The notes under the pieces are model-generated. The model did not search any database. It saw nothing but the letters and a program-made list of their open reading frames with translations, and was not told where the DNA came from. A program made the translations under genes and the position numbers. Below are positions 15,686 through 23,687 of a stretch of 64,000 nt of DNA, piece by piece. Each line of letters starts with the position of its first letter. The first letter of the stretch is position 1. Source of the stretch: Alistipes sp. (lineage in GTDB: Bacteria > Bacteroidota > Bacteroidia > Bacteroidales > Rikenellaceae); assembly GCA_017629985.1 (NCBI GenBank), contig JAGBWD010000033.1:1-64000 (forward strand), written 5' to 3'.

Positions 15686-18100
15686 TTAGTTGTTGCTATT
15701 TCCTCCGCCACCAAGACGCTCGCGGTCTGCTGCCGAGCCACTCTCTACGCTCTTTGCGCGGAACTGCTTTCCTGCGCTGAAGTTATACGATATCTGGAAC
15801 TTCGCCGAGGGGCGTGACCATGGCTGGTCGATAATCATCTCGCGCTTAAATGTTGGCTCCTCGATGGTTATAGTTTGTGTTGTTGGGATAATATTTTGAA
15901 CGCCAATGCTTATGGTAAGCCTCTTGTCAAGCATTCGCTTCTTGAGTGTTAGGTTTATGTTTCCCATGTCGTCCAAACGCGTATTTCCTGCCACTAAGCC
16001 GTGCATGTATCTACCATCAACCTCTATGAAGAACTCCTTGGGTAGGGAGAAGGAAATCTGCGCGTTGGCCGTACACATAAAGCTGCGGCGTACAGGCTCC
16101 TCGGGGTATATGCGCTGACCGAGGTACATCGCCATAACATTTAGGTTTGTGGACCACCACTTTGTAATCTGGAATGGTAGGTTTGCCGCGGCGTAGAAGT
16201 TGTTGAGCGTAGGGTAGTTGATGTGCTTCATGATAAGCACCTCGGGGTTCTCCTTGTCGATAATTGTGGTCTGCTGTATGGCATCCTCCGTAATCTTCAT
16301 GCCTAGGGTGATGTTAAACTTATATTTTAGCACGAAGGTTAGCGATAGTGAGTTGTCGTATGAAGGGTTTAGCTCGGGGTTTCCGCACTGTATCATATAC
16401 TCCGATATCTTTGTCTCGCTGGGTGATAATGCCCAAAACGAGGGGCGGCTTATGGTGCGAGCATACTGCGCTACAATGGAGTAGGCACCATTCTTGGTTA
16501 GTGAGTATGAGATGTTGGCATTGGGGAACAATCCTGGGTAGTTCTTGTTTACCTTGCCATCCCTCGAGCGGAACCATGTATACTCGCCACGAAGACCTCC
16601 CACAAGACTCCAGCGTCCTAGACGTGCTGTGGCGATAAAGTATGCTGCTCCAATATCCTCGGTATATCCGATGTTGTAGCTTGTAGCATCATCTCTCTGC
16701 CATGCTCCATCGAGGAGCGTGTCGTATGTAGCTATATTGCTATTGGTGTTGTTCGTATACTTCACACCTGCCTTAAGGGTCACCTTGGGAGATAGCACCT
16801 GCTCTAGGGCCACTGTGGCCGTACCTAGCTGGTAGTGGGATTGGGTGTTATCGCGCGACTCCATAGTACTCTTTGTGTCAGGCTCTTGGAGTTCGTATGT
16901 GGTGTCTATGTAGTGGTTGCCGTTGGGGTATCTCGAGCTGGTGTAGTCGCCGATAAACTTCAGTTTAGAACCCTTGTTATCGAGCTTATAGATGTAGTTG
17001 AGTGTGGCGGTGACCATCTGGCTTGTGTAGTCGTTACTGTATAGGCCCTCGATGCGTGTTGCTGTTTCGGAGCTCTTGCGCTCGGTCCATGTGTCGGTGT
17101 CACCGTTGCCACCATAGTAGTTATACTGTATCTCGCCACCCAAGGAGTGCTTGTCGGTGATATCGTAGACGATACCTACGTTACCGCCGCCCCACAATGA
17201 TTTGTTGTAGAGCAGCGACTTTGCGTCAATGACGCTACTCTCGGTATTTGTGTATGTGGTATGCTCTGTGCTTTCATTGTAGTTGCCCGTTGTGCCAAAC
17301 CATGCCCTACCATAGGCATTTATCTTGCCGCGGTTGTAGTTGAGCGATAGAGATGGCATCACATTATACATACCCTTGGTTCCATTCACAACAAGCGATG
17401 TGGTACCCATAAGTCCCGAGTCGTTGCGCTTCTTGGTGGTGATGTTGATGATACCTCCCGAAGATGAAGCATCATAGTCGGCTCCCGAGAGTGGGATAAC
17501 CTCGATACGTTGTATATCCTCGGCACGCAACGAACGTAGGTAGGCGATAAGCTGCTCCTTGTCCATCTTCACCTCGCGGTCGTTGATGTATACCTTTGAC
17601 CCTGAAGCGCCGTTGATGGATATTGCATCGTCTTGAATCCACACGCCTGGCGCCGTCTTTAGAAGCTCCTCGCCATCCTTGCCTATTGCTATAGGTGAGT
17701 TGGCAACGTCTACAACAAAGCGGTCTGCCTCGCGGCGTATGAGCTGCGCTGTTACTACCACCTCGTCAATCTTCTCGCTATCTTCGGCAAGGGTGATGTC
17801 GTCAAGGGTGGTGTTCTCCGTAAGTGATATATCAAGCTGTGCGCTCTTATATCCCACGTAGCTGACGTTGAGGGTGTAGTTGCCACTCGTAGCTGTGATG
17901 GTGTAGCGTCCTTCGCTATTTGTTGTTGTACCTGTTATCTGACTCTTCTGCTCGAGGAGGACAACTGTGGCGTAGGGTATAGGTTGCCCCGCGCTATTTA
18001 TCACACGACCCCCTAGTGAGTATCGCTGTGCCAAGATGGTGCTTGAGCTACCTACGATAAGCACCATGACGGCCATAGCTATTTGAATAAATCGTTTCAT
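15686..18100 (-). CDS. Outer-membrane beta-barrel protein (TonB-receptor-like)
   Basis: 804 residues from the ATG at 18100 (MKRFIQIAMAVMVLIVGSSS, a signal peptide); an in-frame ATG at 18130 lies before it. Order: signal peptide, a carboxypeptidase-regulatory-like beta-sandwich (about 25-110, GRVINSAGQPIPYATVVLLE), a plug-like segment (about 115-225, VYINDREVKMDKEQL), then a long barrel. This matches the Bacteroidota barrel family related to TonB receptors but without a SusD partner. Its promoter carries the same operator as the divergent ABC-GntR operon, and it is followed by a DUF2807 lipoprotein. The substrate is unknown; a peptide, metal complex or antibiotic are all possible. Confidence 0.88.
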   Translation of the reverse strand: MKRFIQIAMAVMVLIVGSSSTILAQRYSLGGRVINSAGQPIPYATVVLLEQKSQITGTTTNSEGRYTITATSGNYTLNVSYVGYKSAQLDISLTENTTLDDITLAEDSEKIDEVVVTAQLIRREADRFVVDVANSPIAIGKDGEELLKTAPGVWIQDDAISINGASGSKVYINDREVKMDKEQLIAYLRSLRAEDIQRIEVIPLSGADYDASSSGGIINITTKKRNDSGLMGTTSLVVNGTKGMYNVMPSLSLNYNRGKINAYGRAWFGTTGNYNESTEHTTYTNTESSVIDAKSLLYNKSLWGGGNVGIVYDITDKHSLGGEIQYNYYGGNGDTDTWTERKSSETATRIEGLYSNDYTSQMVTATLNYIYKLDNKGSKLKFIGDYTSSRYPNGNHYIDTTYELQEPDTKSTMESRDNTQSHYQLGTATVALEQVLSPKVTLKAGVKYTNNTNSNIATYDTLLDGAWQRDDATSYNIGYTEDIGAAYFIATARLGRWSLVGGLRGEYTWFRSRDGKVNKNYPGLFPNANISYSLTKNGAYSIVAQYARTISRPSFWALSPSETKISEYMIQCGNPELNPSYDNSLSLTFVLKYKFNITLGMKITEDAIQQTTIIDKENPEVLIMKHINYPTLNNFYAAANLPFQITKWWSTNLNVMAMYLGQRIYPEEPVRRSFMCTANAQISFSLPKEFFIEVDGRYMHGLVAGNTRLDDMGNINLTLKKRMLDKRLTISIGVQNIIPTTQTITIEEPTFKREMIIDQPWSRPSAKFQISYNFSAGKQFRAKSVESGSAADRERLGGGGNSNN

Positions 18101-18188
18101 CTCTAAATCTGTTTGCACGGCTATATACAATACGTATTGTTATGCCGTTTTGTTGCACAAAGTTTTCGGAATTGTGTTGTTTTGTGGT

Positions 18189-18208
18189 GTGTTACTCAAC
18201 TAGTACAC
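18189..18208 (-). promoter_or_regulatory. Probable GntR operator at the barrel-gene start site
   Basis: On the minus strand, GTGTACTA and AGTAACAC form an imperfect dyad just after the -7 box. The first 20 nt from the -7 box match the ABC-operon promoter at 16 or 17 positions, including TTTGCAGTGTA, then C or T, then TAGT. Confidence 0.75.
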
Positions 18209-18210
18209 TG

Positions 18211-18242
18211 CAAATATATCTTCAATTTTTCATACTTGCAAA
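18211..18242 (-). promoter_or_regulatory. Promoter of the barrel/DUF2807 operon
   Basis: Minus strand: TTTG at 18242-18239, 20-nt spacer, TATATTTG at 18218-18211. The expected start of transcription falls within the operator-like dyad. Confidence 0.8.
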
Positions 18243-18328
18243 TTTTTTGCTATAAATTTTATAGTAAAATAATATACCTATTTATATTTGTTTAGCCTCT
18301 CTTTTTATGAAAAAATATTACCGAAAAA

Positions 18329-18359
18329 TTTGGATATTAAGAAAAAGGTAGTACCTTTG
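18329..18359 (+). promoter_or_regulatory. Promoter of ABC transporter-GntR operon
   Basis: TTTG at 18329-18332, 19-nt spacer, TACCTTTG at 18352-18359. Between this and 18243 nothing else is visible in the 339-bp divergent gap. Confidence 0.85.
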
Positions 18360-18361
18360 CA

Positions 18362-18383
18362 GTGTATTAGTGGTGTAATACAC
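18362..18383 (+). promoter_or_regulatory. Probable GntR (YtrA-type) operator
   Basis: Perfect inverted repeat GTGTATTA - 6 nt - TAATACAC, starting 2 nt after the -7 box and so covering the transcription start. The half-site fits the GTnTA...TAnAC form known for GntR-family operators. The GntR gene is the third gene of this operon, so autorepression is the simplest model. Confidence 0.82.
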
Positions 18384-18439
18384 GTGGTGGCGAGAGGTTC
18401 GCTGCCAATCTCAACTGAACATAAAAAAACTTTACGACA

Positions 18440-19267
18440 ATGATTACAGCAAAAGAAGTCTCGTTTGGATACACCGCAGGAAGAGGGGTGTTGAACAATA
18501 TCTCGCTCACGCTGGGCGAGGGACATATTCACGGTCTGTTGGGCTGCAATGGTATAGGTAAGACAACACTCCTAAAGCTTATTTGTGGCATTATGCGTCC
18601 CGACTCTGGAGAGATTACAGTAGATGGGTGCGATGCTATGTCTCGCCAACCAAAGATATTTAGTGAGTTGATGATACTCCCCGAGGAGTTCGATCTCCCA
18701 AATATATCTTTGGAGCGCTATGCAAAGGTTACCTCGCCATTCTATCCACGCTTTGACATGGGGCAGATGCGTGGCTACTGCCAGGAGTTGGGTGTAAATC
18801 CTCTGGAGCGACTACACTCTATGTCGATGGGTCAGCGCAAGAAGGCATATATCGCCTTTGCCTTGGCTTGTAATGTGAGAATGTTGCTTATGGATGAGCC
18901 TACAAATGGTCTTGATATACCATCCAAGAGCGTATTCCGCAGGTTGTTGGCCGGATATGTGGATGAGAATCGTATGGTTATCATCTCTACGCATCAGGTG
19001 GCAGATGTGGAGTCGCTCCTTGATAGTATCGTGATTCTCGATGCAAAGGGTGTTGCGCTGAATGCTACTACCGCAGAGATATGTCAGCGTCTTAAGTTTG
19101 GTAAGGCTTCGGAGGGGGATAGGGTTGTCTACTCGGAGCGCACCATAGCTGGAGATATGGCGGTGATATATAACGAGAATGAGGAGGAATCACAACTAAA
19201 CATAGAGCTTCTCTTTAATGCCACAGTGGCTAACAGAGATGCTATACGTGCAATTTTTAATAAGTAG
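18440..19267 (+). CDS. ABC transporter ATP-binding protein
   Basis: 275 residues, a single ATPase domain: Walker A GCNGIGKTT (about 35-43), signature SMGQRKKAY (about 128), Walker B LLMDEPTNGLD (about 150), switch His in STHQVAD. The signature has Met for the usual Ser-Gly (SMGQ), as in many YtrB/ABC-2 exporters. The C-terminal 60 residues are a family-like accessory tail. It pairs with the permease 5 nt downstream and the GntR regulator after it, the arrangement of YtrA-type antibiotic or envelope-stress exporters. The substrate is unknown. Confidence 0.92.
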   Translation: MITAKEVSFGYTAGRGVLNNISLTLGEGHIHGLLGCNGIGKTTLLKLICGIMRPDSGEITVDGCDAMSRQPKIFSELMILPEEFDLPNISLERYAKVTSPFYPRFDMGQMRGYCQELGVNPLERLHSMSMGQRKKAYIAFALACNVRMLLMDEPTNGLDIPSKSVFRRLLAGYVDENRMVIISTHQVADVESLLDSIVILDAKGVALNATTAEICQRLKFGKASEGDRVVYSERTIAGDMAVIYNENEEESQLNIELLFNATVANRDAIRAIFNK

Positions 19268-19272
19268 GGATT

Positions 19273-19986
19273 ATGGGAGTATTTTCATTAAGACGCGTAG
19301 TTGATTATCTGCGCTACATCTATACTGTTCAGGCAAAGAACTATTTGTGGAACCTAATGAGTCTGTTTGCTGTGCCGCTCTTCTTTGCTGTGCTATCTCG
19401 AGATGTCGGTACAGCATCCTCAATGGCGATGTTTGTATATATCGTTGCGGCATGGGTGTTCCCCGTGCGTGAGATGTCACCTCTGCGCGGTAGGGGTACC
19501 AAGGTTATGGCGATGACGCTCCCCGTATCTACCGAGGAGCGCTTGGTGGCGATGATGTTTAACCTTATGGTGGTCCTCCCTGTAGCCTCGCTCCTTACCT
19601 CGGTGTTGGCTGTTGTTGCTGCCGCGCCATTTGACTATCATAGCATGAGTACTCCTGCGATTATGGAGTTTCTAGGTTCTCATGTTGGTCGTTACTACCT
19701 AGAGTGGTCAATATATGTCCTCGTGCAGTTGTTTGCCGCGGTGTCGCTCTTTATGGCTATAATCTCGCGCCGTAGCATTATGGCTACCTATGCAGTTGTG
19801 ATAGTGGGTATTATCCTGTTTTTGTATGTTGTGGTGGGCTTTGCGGTAGACCATGAGTGGTACATCAATATTGAGGCAAATATCGAGACGGTGGAGATAG
19901 CGGGCAAAATTTTCTACTGTTTGCTCCCTGTGGTGTTCTACGTATTGAGTTATGTGGCGTTGAGGAGACGTCAGGTAAAATGGTAG
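19273..19986 (+). CDS. ABC-2 type permease-like membrane protein
   Basis: 237 residues with about six hydrophobic segments (near 22-40, 45-65, 95-120, 145-165, 170-195, 212-230) and little soluble sequence. It has the size and topology of the permease partner of the preceding ATPase, though I see no family-defining motif. Five nt separate it from the ATPase gene and 3 nt from the GntR gene. The transporter is probably a homodimer of this protein with two ATPases; direction, by analogy, is export. Confidence 0.82.
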   Translation: MGVFSLRRVVDYLRYIYTVQAKNYLWNLMSLFAVPLFFAVLSRDVGTASSMAMFVYIVAAWVFPVREMSPLRGRGTKVMAMTLPVSTEERLVAMMFNLMVVLPVASLLTSVLAVVAAAPFDYHSMSTPAIMEFLGSHVGRYYLEWSIYVLVQLFAAVSLFMAIISRRSIMATYAVVIVGIILFLYVVVGFAVDHEWYINIEANIETVEIAGKIFYCLLPVVFYVLSYVALRRRQVKW

Positions 19987-19989
19987 GTT

Positions 19990-20334
19990 ATGATGCAGTT
20001 TACAGAGGAGAAGCCTATATGGCGACAGATATATGAGCTTATCGCAATGCGCATCCTCTCGGGAGAGTGGGCAGAGATGGAGCGTATAGTGTCGGTAAGG
20101 GAGATGGCTGCTGCGGTGGGCGTGAACCCCAATACCGTTATGCGTAGCTACGAAAAACTAGAGGCTGATGGTATCATCTTCAACCGTAGAGGTATAGGAT
20201 TCTTTGTGTCGGAGGGTGCGAAGGATCATATCAAACAGCTTGAGCGTAAGAAGTTTATGGACGAGGAGCTTCCAAAGCTCAAGGAGCGACTGTCGCACAT
20301 AGGACTTACGATTGAGGTGAGAGTGAAGGATTAG
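19990..20334 (+). CDS. GntR family transcriptional regulator, YtrA subfamily
   Basis: 114 residues: an N-terminal winged helix-turn-helix (about 8-75; SVREMAAAVGVNPNTVMRSY is the recognition region) and only a short helical tail of about 40 residues. That short tail defines the YtrA subfamily, whose members usually sit with ABC transporter genes and repress them. The start could be either of two adjacent Met codons (19990 or 19993). It should bind the dyads at 18362-18383 and 18189-18208. The inducer is not known. Confidence 0.9.
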   Translation: MMQFTEEKPIWRQIYELIAMRILSGEWAEMERIVSVREMAAAVGVNPNTVMRSYEKLEADGIIFNRRGIGFFVSEGAKDHIKQLERKKFMDEELPKLKERLSHIGLTIEVRVKD

Positions 20335-20342
20335 ACTATCGC

Positions 20343-20394
20343 AAAAAAAAAAGATTCAGAGGAGTTGGCAACTGCTAGCTCCTCTGAATCTTTT
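20343..20394. terminator. Bidirectional terminator, GntR operon and yjdM
   Basis: Perfect 14-bp stem AAGATTCAGAGGAG / CTCCTCTGAATCTT with a 14-nt loop, A-run before and T-run after; between converging genes. Confidence 0.92.
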
Positions 20395-20410
20395 ATGTGC
20401 AGGCGTATGA

Positions 20411-20740
20411 CTACTTCTTTAGGAAGCAGGTCTTAAGTACGATGCTGCTGCCGTCAATTTTGCAATCTACCTCCTCGGGGTTGTCGGTAAGGCGGATGCT
20501 TTTAACCTTTGTGCCGCGCTTGATAACCATAGACGAGCCTTTGACCTTTAGATCCTTGATAACTGTCACAGCGTCGCCATCGCATAGCTCGGCGCCGTTG
20601 CTGTCACGGGCGATGTCATTAGTGTCGTTGCTCTCTTCGCCAGCATTAAATTCATGACCGCAATCTGGGCATACGTTTAGTGAGCCATCGAAGTAGGTGT
20701 TTTCGCCGCCACACTTGGGGCAATGAGGTGTATTTGTCAT
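20411..20740 (-). CDS. yjdM: Zinc-ribbon protein YjdM (PhnA family)
   Basis: 109 residues. An N-terminal zinc ribbon (CPKCGG at 8-13 and CPDCGH about 20 residues later) and a C-terminal small beta-barrel (DGDAVTVIKDLKVKG). This is the family once called PhnA; its link to phosphonate use is now considered weak and its role is unknown. The gene stands alone, converging on the GntR operon. The acidic linker (about 33-47) varies in the family. Confidence 0.92.
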   Translation of the reverse strand: MTNTPHCPKCGGENTYFDGSLNVCPDCGHEFNAGEESNDTNDIARDSNGAELCDGDAVTVIKDLKVKGSSMVIKRGTKVKSIRLTDNPEEVDCKIDGSSIVLKTCFLKK

Positions 20741-20935
20741 CTCTTTAAAAGTTTAAAATTTGTGCAAAAATAGATAAATTTTGCAAACTATTCATGCTCA
20801 CTGGCTAAAATCGTGTGTCACTCATCTTTATAGATGCCCCGACAGCCCTGTTTATGGGTTGTAGGTCACTGTCATTTCGCCTCCTTGAGGATGTTGAATG
20901 TTGAAATTGTTGTTGAAAAAAAAGGGCTTATTTAC

Positions 20936-20966
20936 TTTGTAAATCCGTAAAAAAATGCTACTTTTG
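20936..20966 (+). promoter_or_regulatory. Promoter of plsC
   Basis: TTTG at 20936-20939, 19-nt spacer, TACTTTTG at 20959-20966. An in-frame ATG at 20955 lies inside this promoter, so translation must begin later, at 21006. Confidence 0.82.
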
Positions 20967-21005
20967 CACGATTATAACTATTTGCAAACTCTAACAACAT
21001 CTATT

Positions 21006-21734
21006 ATGTTATCGATTCTCTATTACCTTGTATGTCTTGTGGTAGCAATAGTGCTTTTTGTAGCATCGTTTATTGCTCTTGTGGTATGTTATCCATTTGA
21101 TAAGAAGCGCGTTGTGGTGCATACGCTCTCAAAGTGGATTACCGATGTGGTGTTTGGCTTGCCACCATTCATGAAGCGCGAGGTGATAGGCATGGAGAAT
21201 ATCGACCCAAGCAAGGAGTATGTCATAGTGTTGAATCATAACTCTATGGTCGATATATTGAGTATCTACAACCTTCCATTGATATTCAAGTGGGTATCAA
21301 AGAAGGAGGTGTATAGAATCCCTATCGTAGGTCAGTTGCTCTATGCTCATGGCGATATCGTTATCAATCGTGCTAGCGCCAAGGAGGCTATGAGGTTGGT
21401 ACATACCCGAGGCTTGGAGTGGCTTAAGAAGGGTGCATCGGTCTCTATATTCCCCGAGGGTACACGCTCTAGTGATGGCGAGATTCATAACTTCAAGGCT
21501 GGAGCATTCCTCCTTGCCAAGGATGCTGGAGTGCCAATACTTCCTATCGTGTTGGATGGTACGAATACTATGATTCGCAAAGGATGGTTGGTGAACTGGC
21601 GCAATAAGATAACAATTTGCGTTTTGCCTCCCGTATCTCGCGAGGAGGTCTTGGAACGCGATGTTAAGGACGTTATCGCCGAGGTTCACGATAAGATGGT
21701 AGATACTTTGGCCGAGATTAGAGCATCAAAGTAG
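21006..21734 (+). CDS. plsC: 1-acyl-sn-glycerol-3-phosphate acyltransferase
   Basis: 242 residues from the ATG at 21006 (MLSILYYLVCLVVAIVLF); the upstream ATG at 20955 is within the promoter and is rejected. One or two N-terminal membrane helices, then the PlsC domain with the catalytic NHNSMVDI (His-X4-Asp, about 77-84) and the substrate-binding FPEGTRSS (about 149-156). It makes phosphatidic acid at the inner membrane. First gene of the long co-directional run; parE follows after 75 nt. Confidence 0.94.
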   Translation: MLSILYYLVCLVVAIVLFVASFIALVVCYPFDKKRVVVHTLSKWITDVVFGLPPFMKREVIGMENIDPSKEYVIVLNHNSMVDILSIYNLPLIFKWVSKKEVYRIPIVGQLLYAHGDIVINRASAKEAMRLVHTRGLEWLKKGASVSIFPEGTRSSDGEIHNFKAGAFLLAKDAGVPILPIVLDGTNTMIRKGWLVNWRNKITICVLPPVSREEVLERDVKDVIAEVHDKMVDTLAEIRASK

Positions 21735-21809
21735 TAGTGTGACACGAGTTGTCAAAGTGATGATGTAGTTTTGTAGCCCAAATAAGGAGAAGAAAACAGA
21801 CAAAGATAT

Positions 21810-23687
21810 ATGGCAGAATTGAATTTGACGGATAAGCCTGTAGCAGAATATACCAAAGATGCTATTGTTACGCTGTCGCCCCGTGAGCATATACGCCTAC
21901 GTCCAGGTATGTATATCGGAAAACTGGGAGATGGAACACAGTCAGACGATGGTATCTATGTGCTTATAAAGGAGGTGGTGGATAACTCCATTGATGAGTT
22001 TATCATGGGTGCAGGAAAGCGTATTGAGATTACCATCGAAGGTGATAAGGTCTCGGTACGTGACTATGGTCGTGGTATTCCATTGGAGGCTTTGGCAGAT
22101 GCAGTGAGCAAGATGAATACGGGAGGTAAGTATGGTGGTGATGCCTTCAAGAAGACGGTAGGTCTAAATGGTGTGGGTGTCAAGGCTGTAAATATGCTCT
22201 CTAGCCACTTTATAGCTCGCTCGGTGCGTAACGGCGAGGCGCGTACAGTCACCTTCTCGCAGGGCTTGGAGCTTACCGACCGCTCGGAGAGTGGCGTTAC
22301 AGAGCAGAATGGTACCTATGTGGAGTTTGTGGTAGATAGGGAGGTCTTTGGCGAATATAGCTATAACCTCGAGTATGTGGAGCAGATGGTCAAGAACTAC
22401 ACATACCTAAACCTAGGCCTCACGGTAGTCCTCAATGGCAAGCCATATATCTCGAAGAATGGACTCTTGGATTTGGTAAACGACAATATGTCGAGTGAGC
22501 CTCTCTATGCCCCTATGCACATCACAGGTGAGGATATTGAGATTGTTATCACGCACGGCAACGGATATGGTGAGTCATACTACTCCTTCGTAAATGGTCA
22601 GTATACCCCTCAAGGTGGTACTCATCAGGCGGCCTTCCGCGAGGCTATCGCCAAGACCATTAAGGAGTTTTTCCATAAGGACTACGACCCTTCGGATATC
22701 CGTACCTCTATCATCGCCGCTATCTCGGTGCGTGTGGATGACCCTATCTTTGAGTCGCAGACCAAGACAAAACTCGGCTCAAAGGATAAGGAGCCTGGGG
22801 TTACGATGCGTCAGTTCGTTGGCGACTTCCTCGCCACAAATCTCGATAACTACTTGCATAAGAACCCCGAGGTAGCGCAGACATTGCAGCGCAAGATTGT
22901 GGAGAACGAGAAGGAGCGTAAGGCGATATCGGGATATCAGAAGCAGGCTCGCGAGGCGGCCAAGAAGGTGTCGCTAAACAACAAGAAGCTCCGCGACTGC
23001 AAGATACACTACACCGATAAGAGTGACCTTGCGGAGCAGACAATGATATTCATCACCGAGGGTAACTCTGCATCGGGATCTATCACCTCGAGTCGCGATC
23101 CTCGTACCCAGGCGGTATTCTCGCTACGTGGTAAGCCCCTAAACTGCTTCGGTCTCACGAAGAAGGTGGTGTACCAGTTTGAGGAGTTTAACCTCCTGCA
23201 GGCGGCCTTAAATATCGAGGAGGATATGGAGAACCTGCGATACAACAAGGTTATCATAGCTACGGATGCCGATGTCGATGGCATGCACATCCGCCTGCTA
23301 TTGACCTCCTTCTTCTTGCAGTTCTTCCCCGATTTGATACGTTTGGGACACCTCTATATTCTTCAGACCCCACTATTTAGAGTGCGTAACAAGAAGGAGA
23401 CGCACTACTGCTACTCGGAAGAGGAGCGACAGGTGGCTGTGAAGCGCTGTGGTGCGCAGGCGGAGATTACCCGATTTAAGGGTCTTGGTGAGATATCTGC
23501 TGCCGAGTTTAAGGAGTTCATCGGTGAGGGCATGCGCCTCGACCGAGTACGTCTTACCAAGGATGACCCTATCAAGGATTTGTTGGAGTTCTATATGGGT
23601 AAGAATACTCCCGACCGTAAGGATTTTATTGTGGCTAACCTCCGTGTTGAGGAGGATATTGTCGAAAACCCTAAAAACGTAGACTAA
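21810..23687 (+). CDS. parE: DNA topoisomerase IV subunit B
   Basis: 625 residues. GHKL ATPase domain ([10 protein letters not shown]; the Gly loop [11 protein letters not shown]), transducer domain, Toprim domain ([11 protein letters not shown], with Asn where most type II enzymes have Asp in EGDSA; later [10 protein letters not shown]), and the C-terminal tail. With ParC it decatenates daughter chromosomes. The stop overlaps the parC start as TAATG, so subunits are made in balance. The EGNSA change appears to be a lineage feature of Bacteroidota ParE, to my knowledge. Confidence 0.94.
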   Translation: MAELNLTDKPVAEYTKDAIVTLSPREHIRLRPGMYIGKLGDGTQSDDGIYVLIKEVVDNSIDEFIMGAGKRIEITIEGDKVSVRDYGRGIPLEALADAVSKMNTGGKYGGDAFKKTVGLNGVGVKAVNMLSSHFIARSVRNGEARTVTFSQGLELTDRSESGVTEQNGTYVEFVVDREVFGEYSYNLEYVEQMVKNYTYLNLGLTVVLNGKPYISKNGLLDLVNDNMSSEPLYAPMHITGEDIEIVITHGNGYGESYYSFVNGQYTPQGGTHQAAFREAIAKTIKEFFHKDYDPSDIRTSIIAAISVRVDDPIFESQTKTKLGSKDKEPGVTMRQFVGDFLATNLDNYLHKNPEVAQTLQRKIVENEKERKAISGYQKQAREAAKKVSLNNKKLRDCKIHYTDKSDLAEQTMIFITEGNSASGSITSSRDPRTQAVFSLRGKPLNCFGLTKKVVYQFEEFNLLQAALNIEEDMENLRYNKVIIATDADVDGMHIRLLLTSFFLQFFPDLIRLGHLYILQTPLFRVRNKKETHYCYSEEERQVAVKRCGAQAEITRFKGLGEISAAEFKEFIGEGMRLDRVRLTKDDPIKDLLEFYMGKNTPDRKDFIVANLRVEEDIVENPKNVD

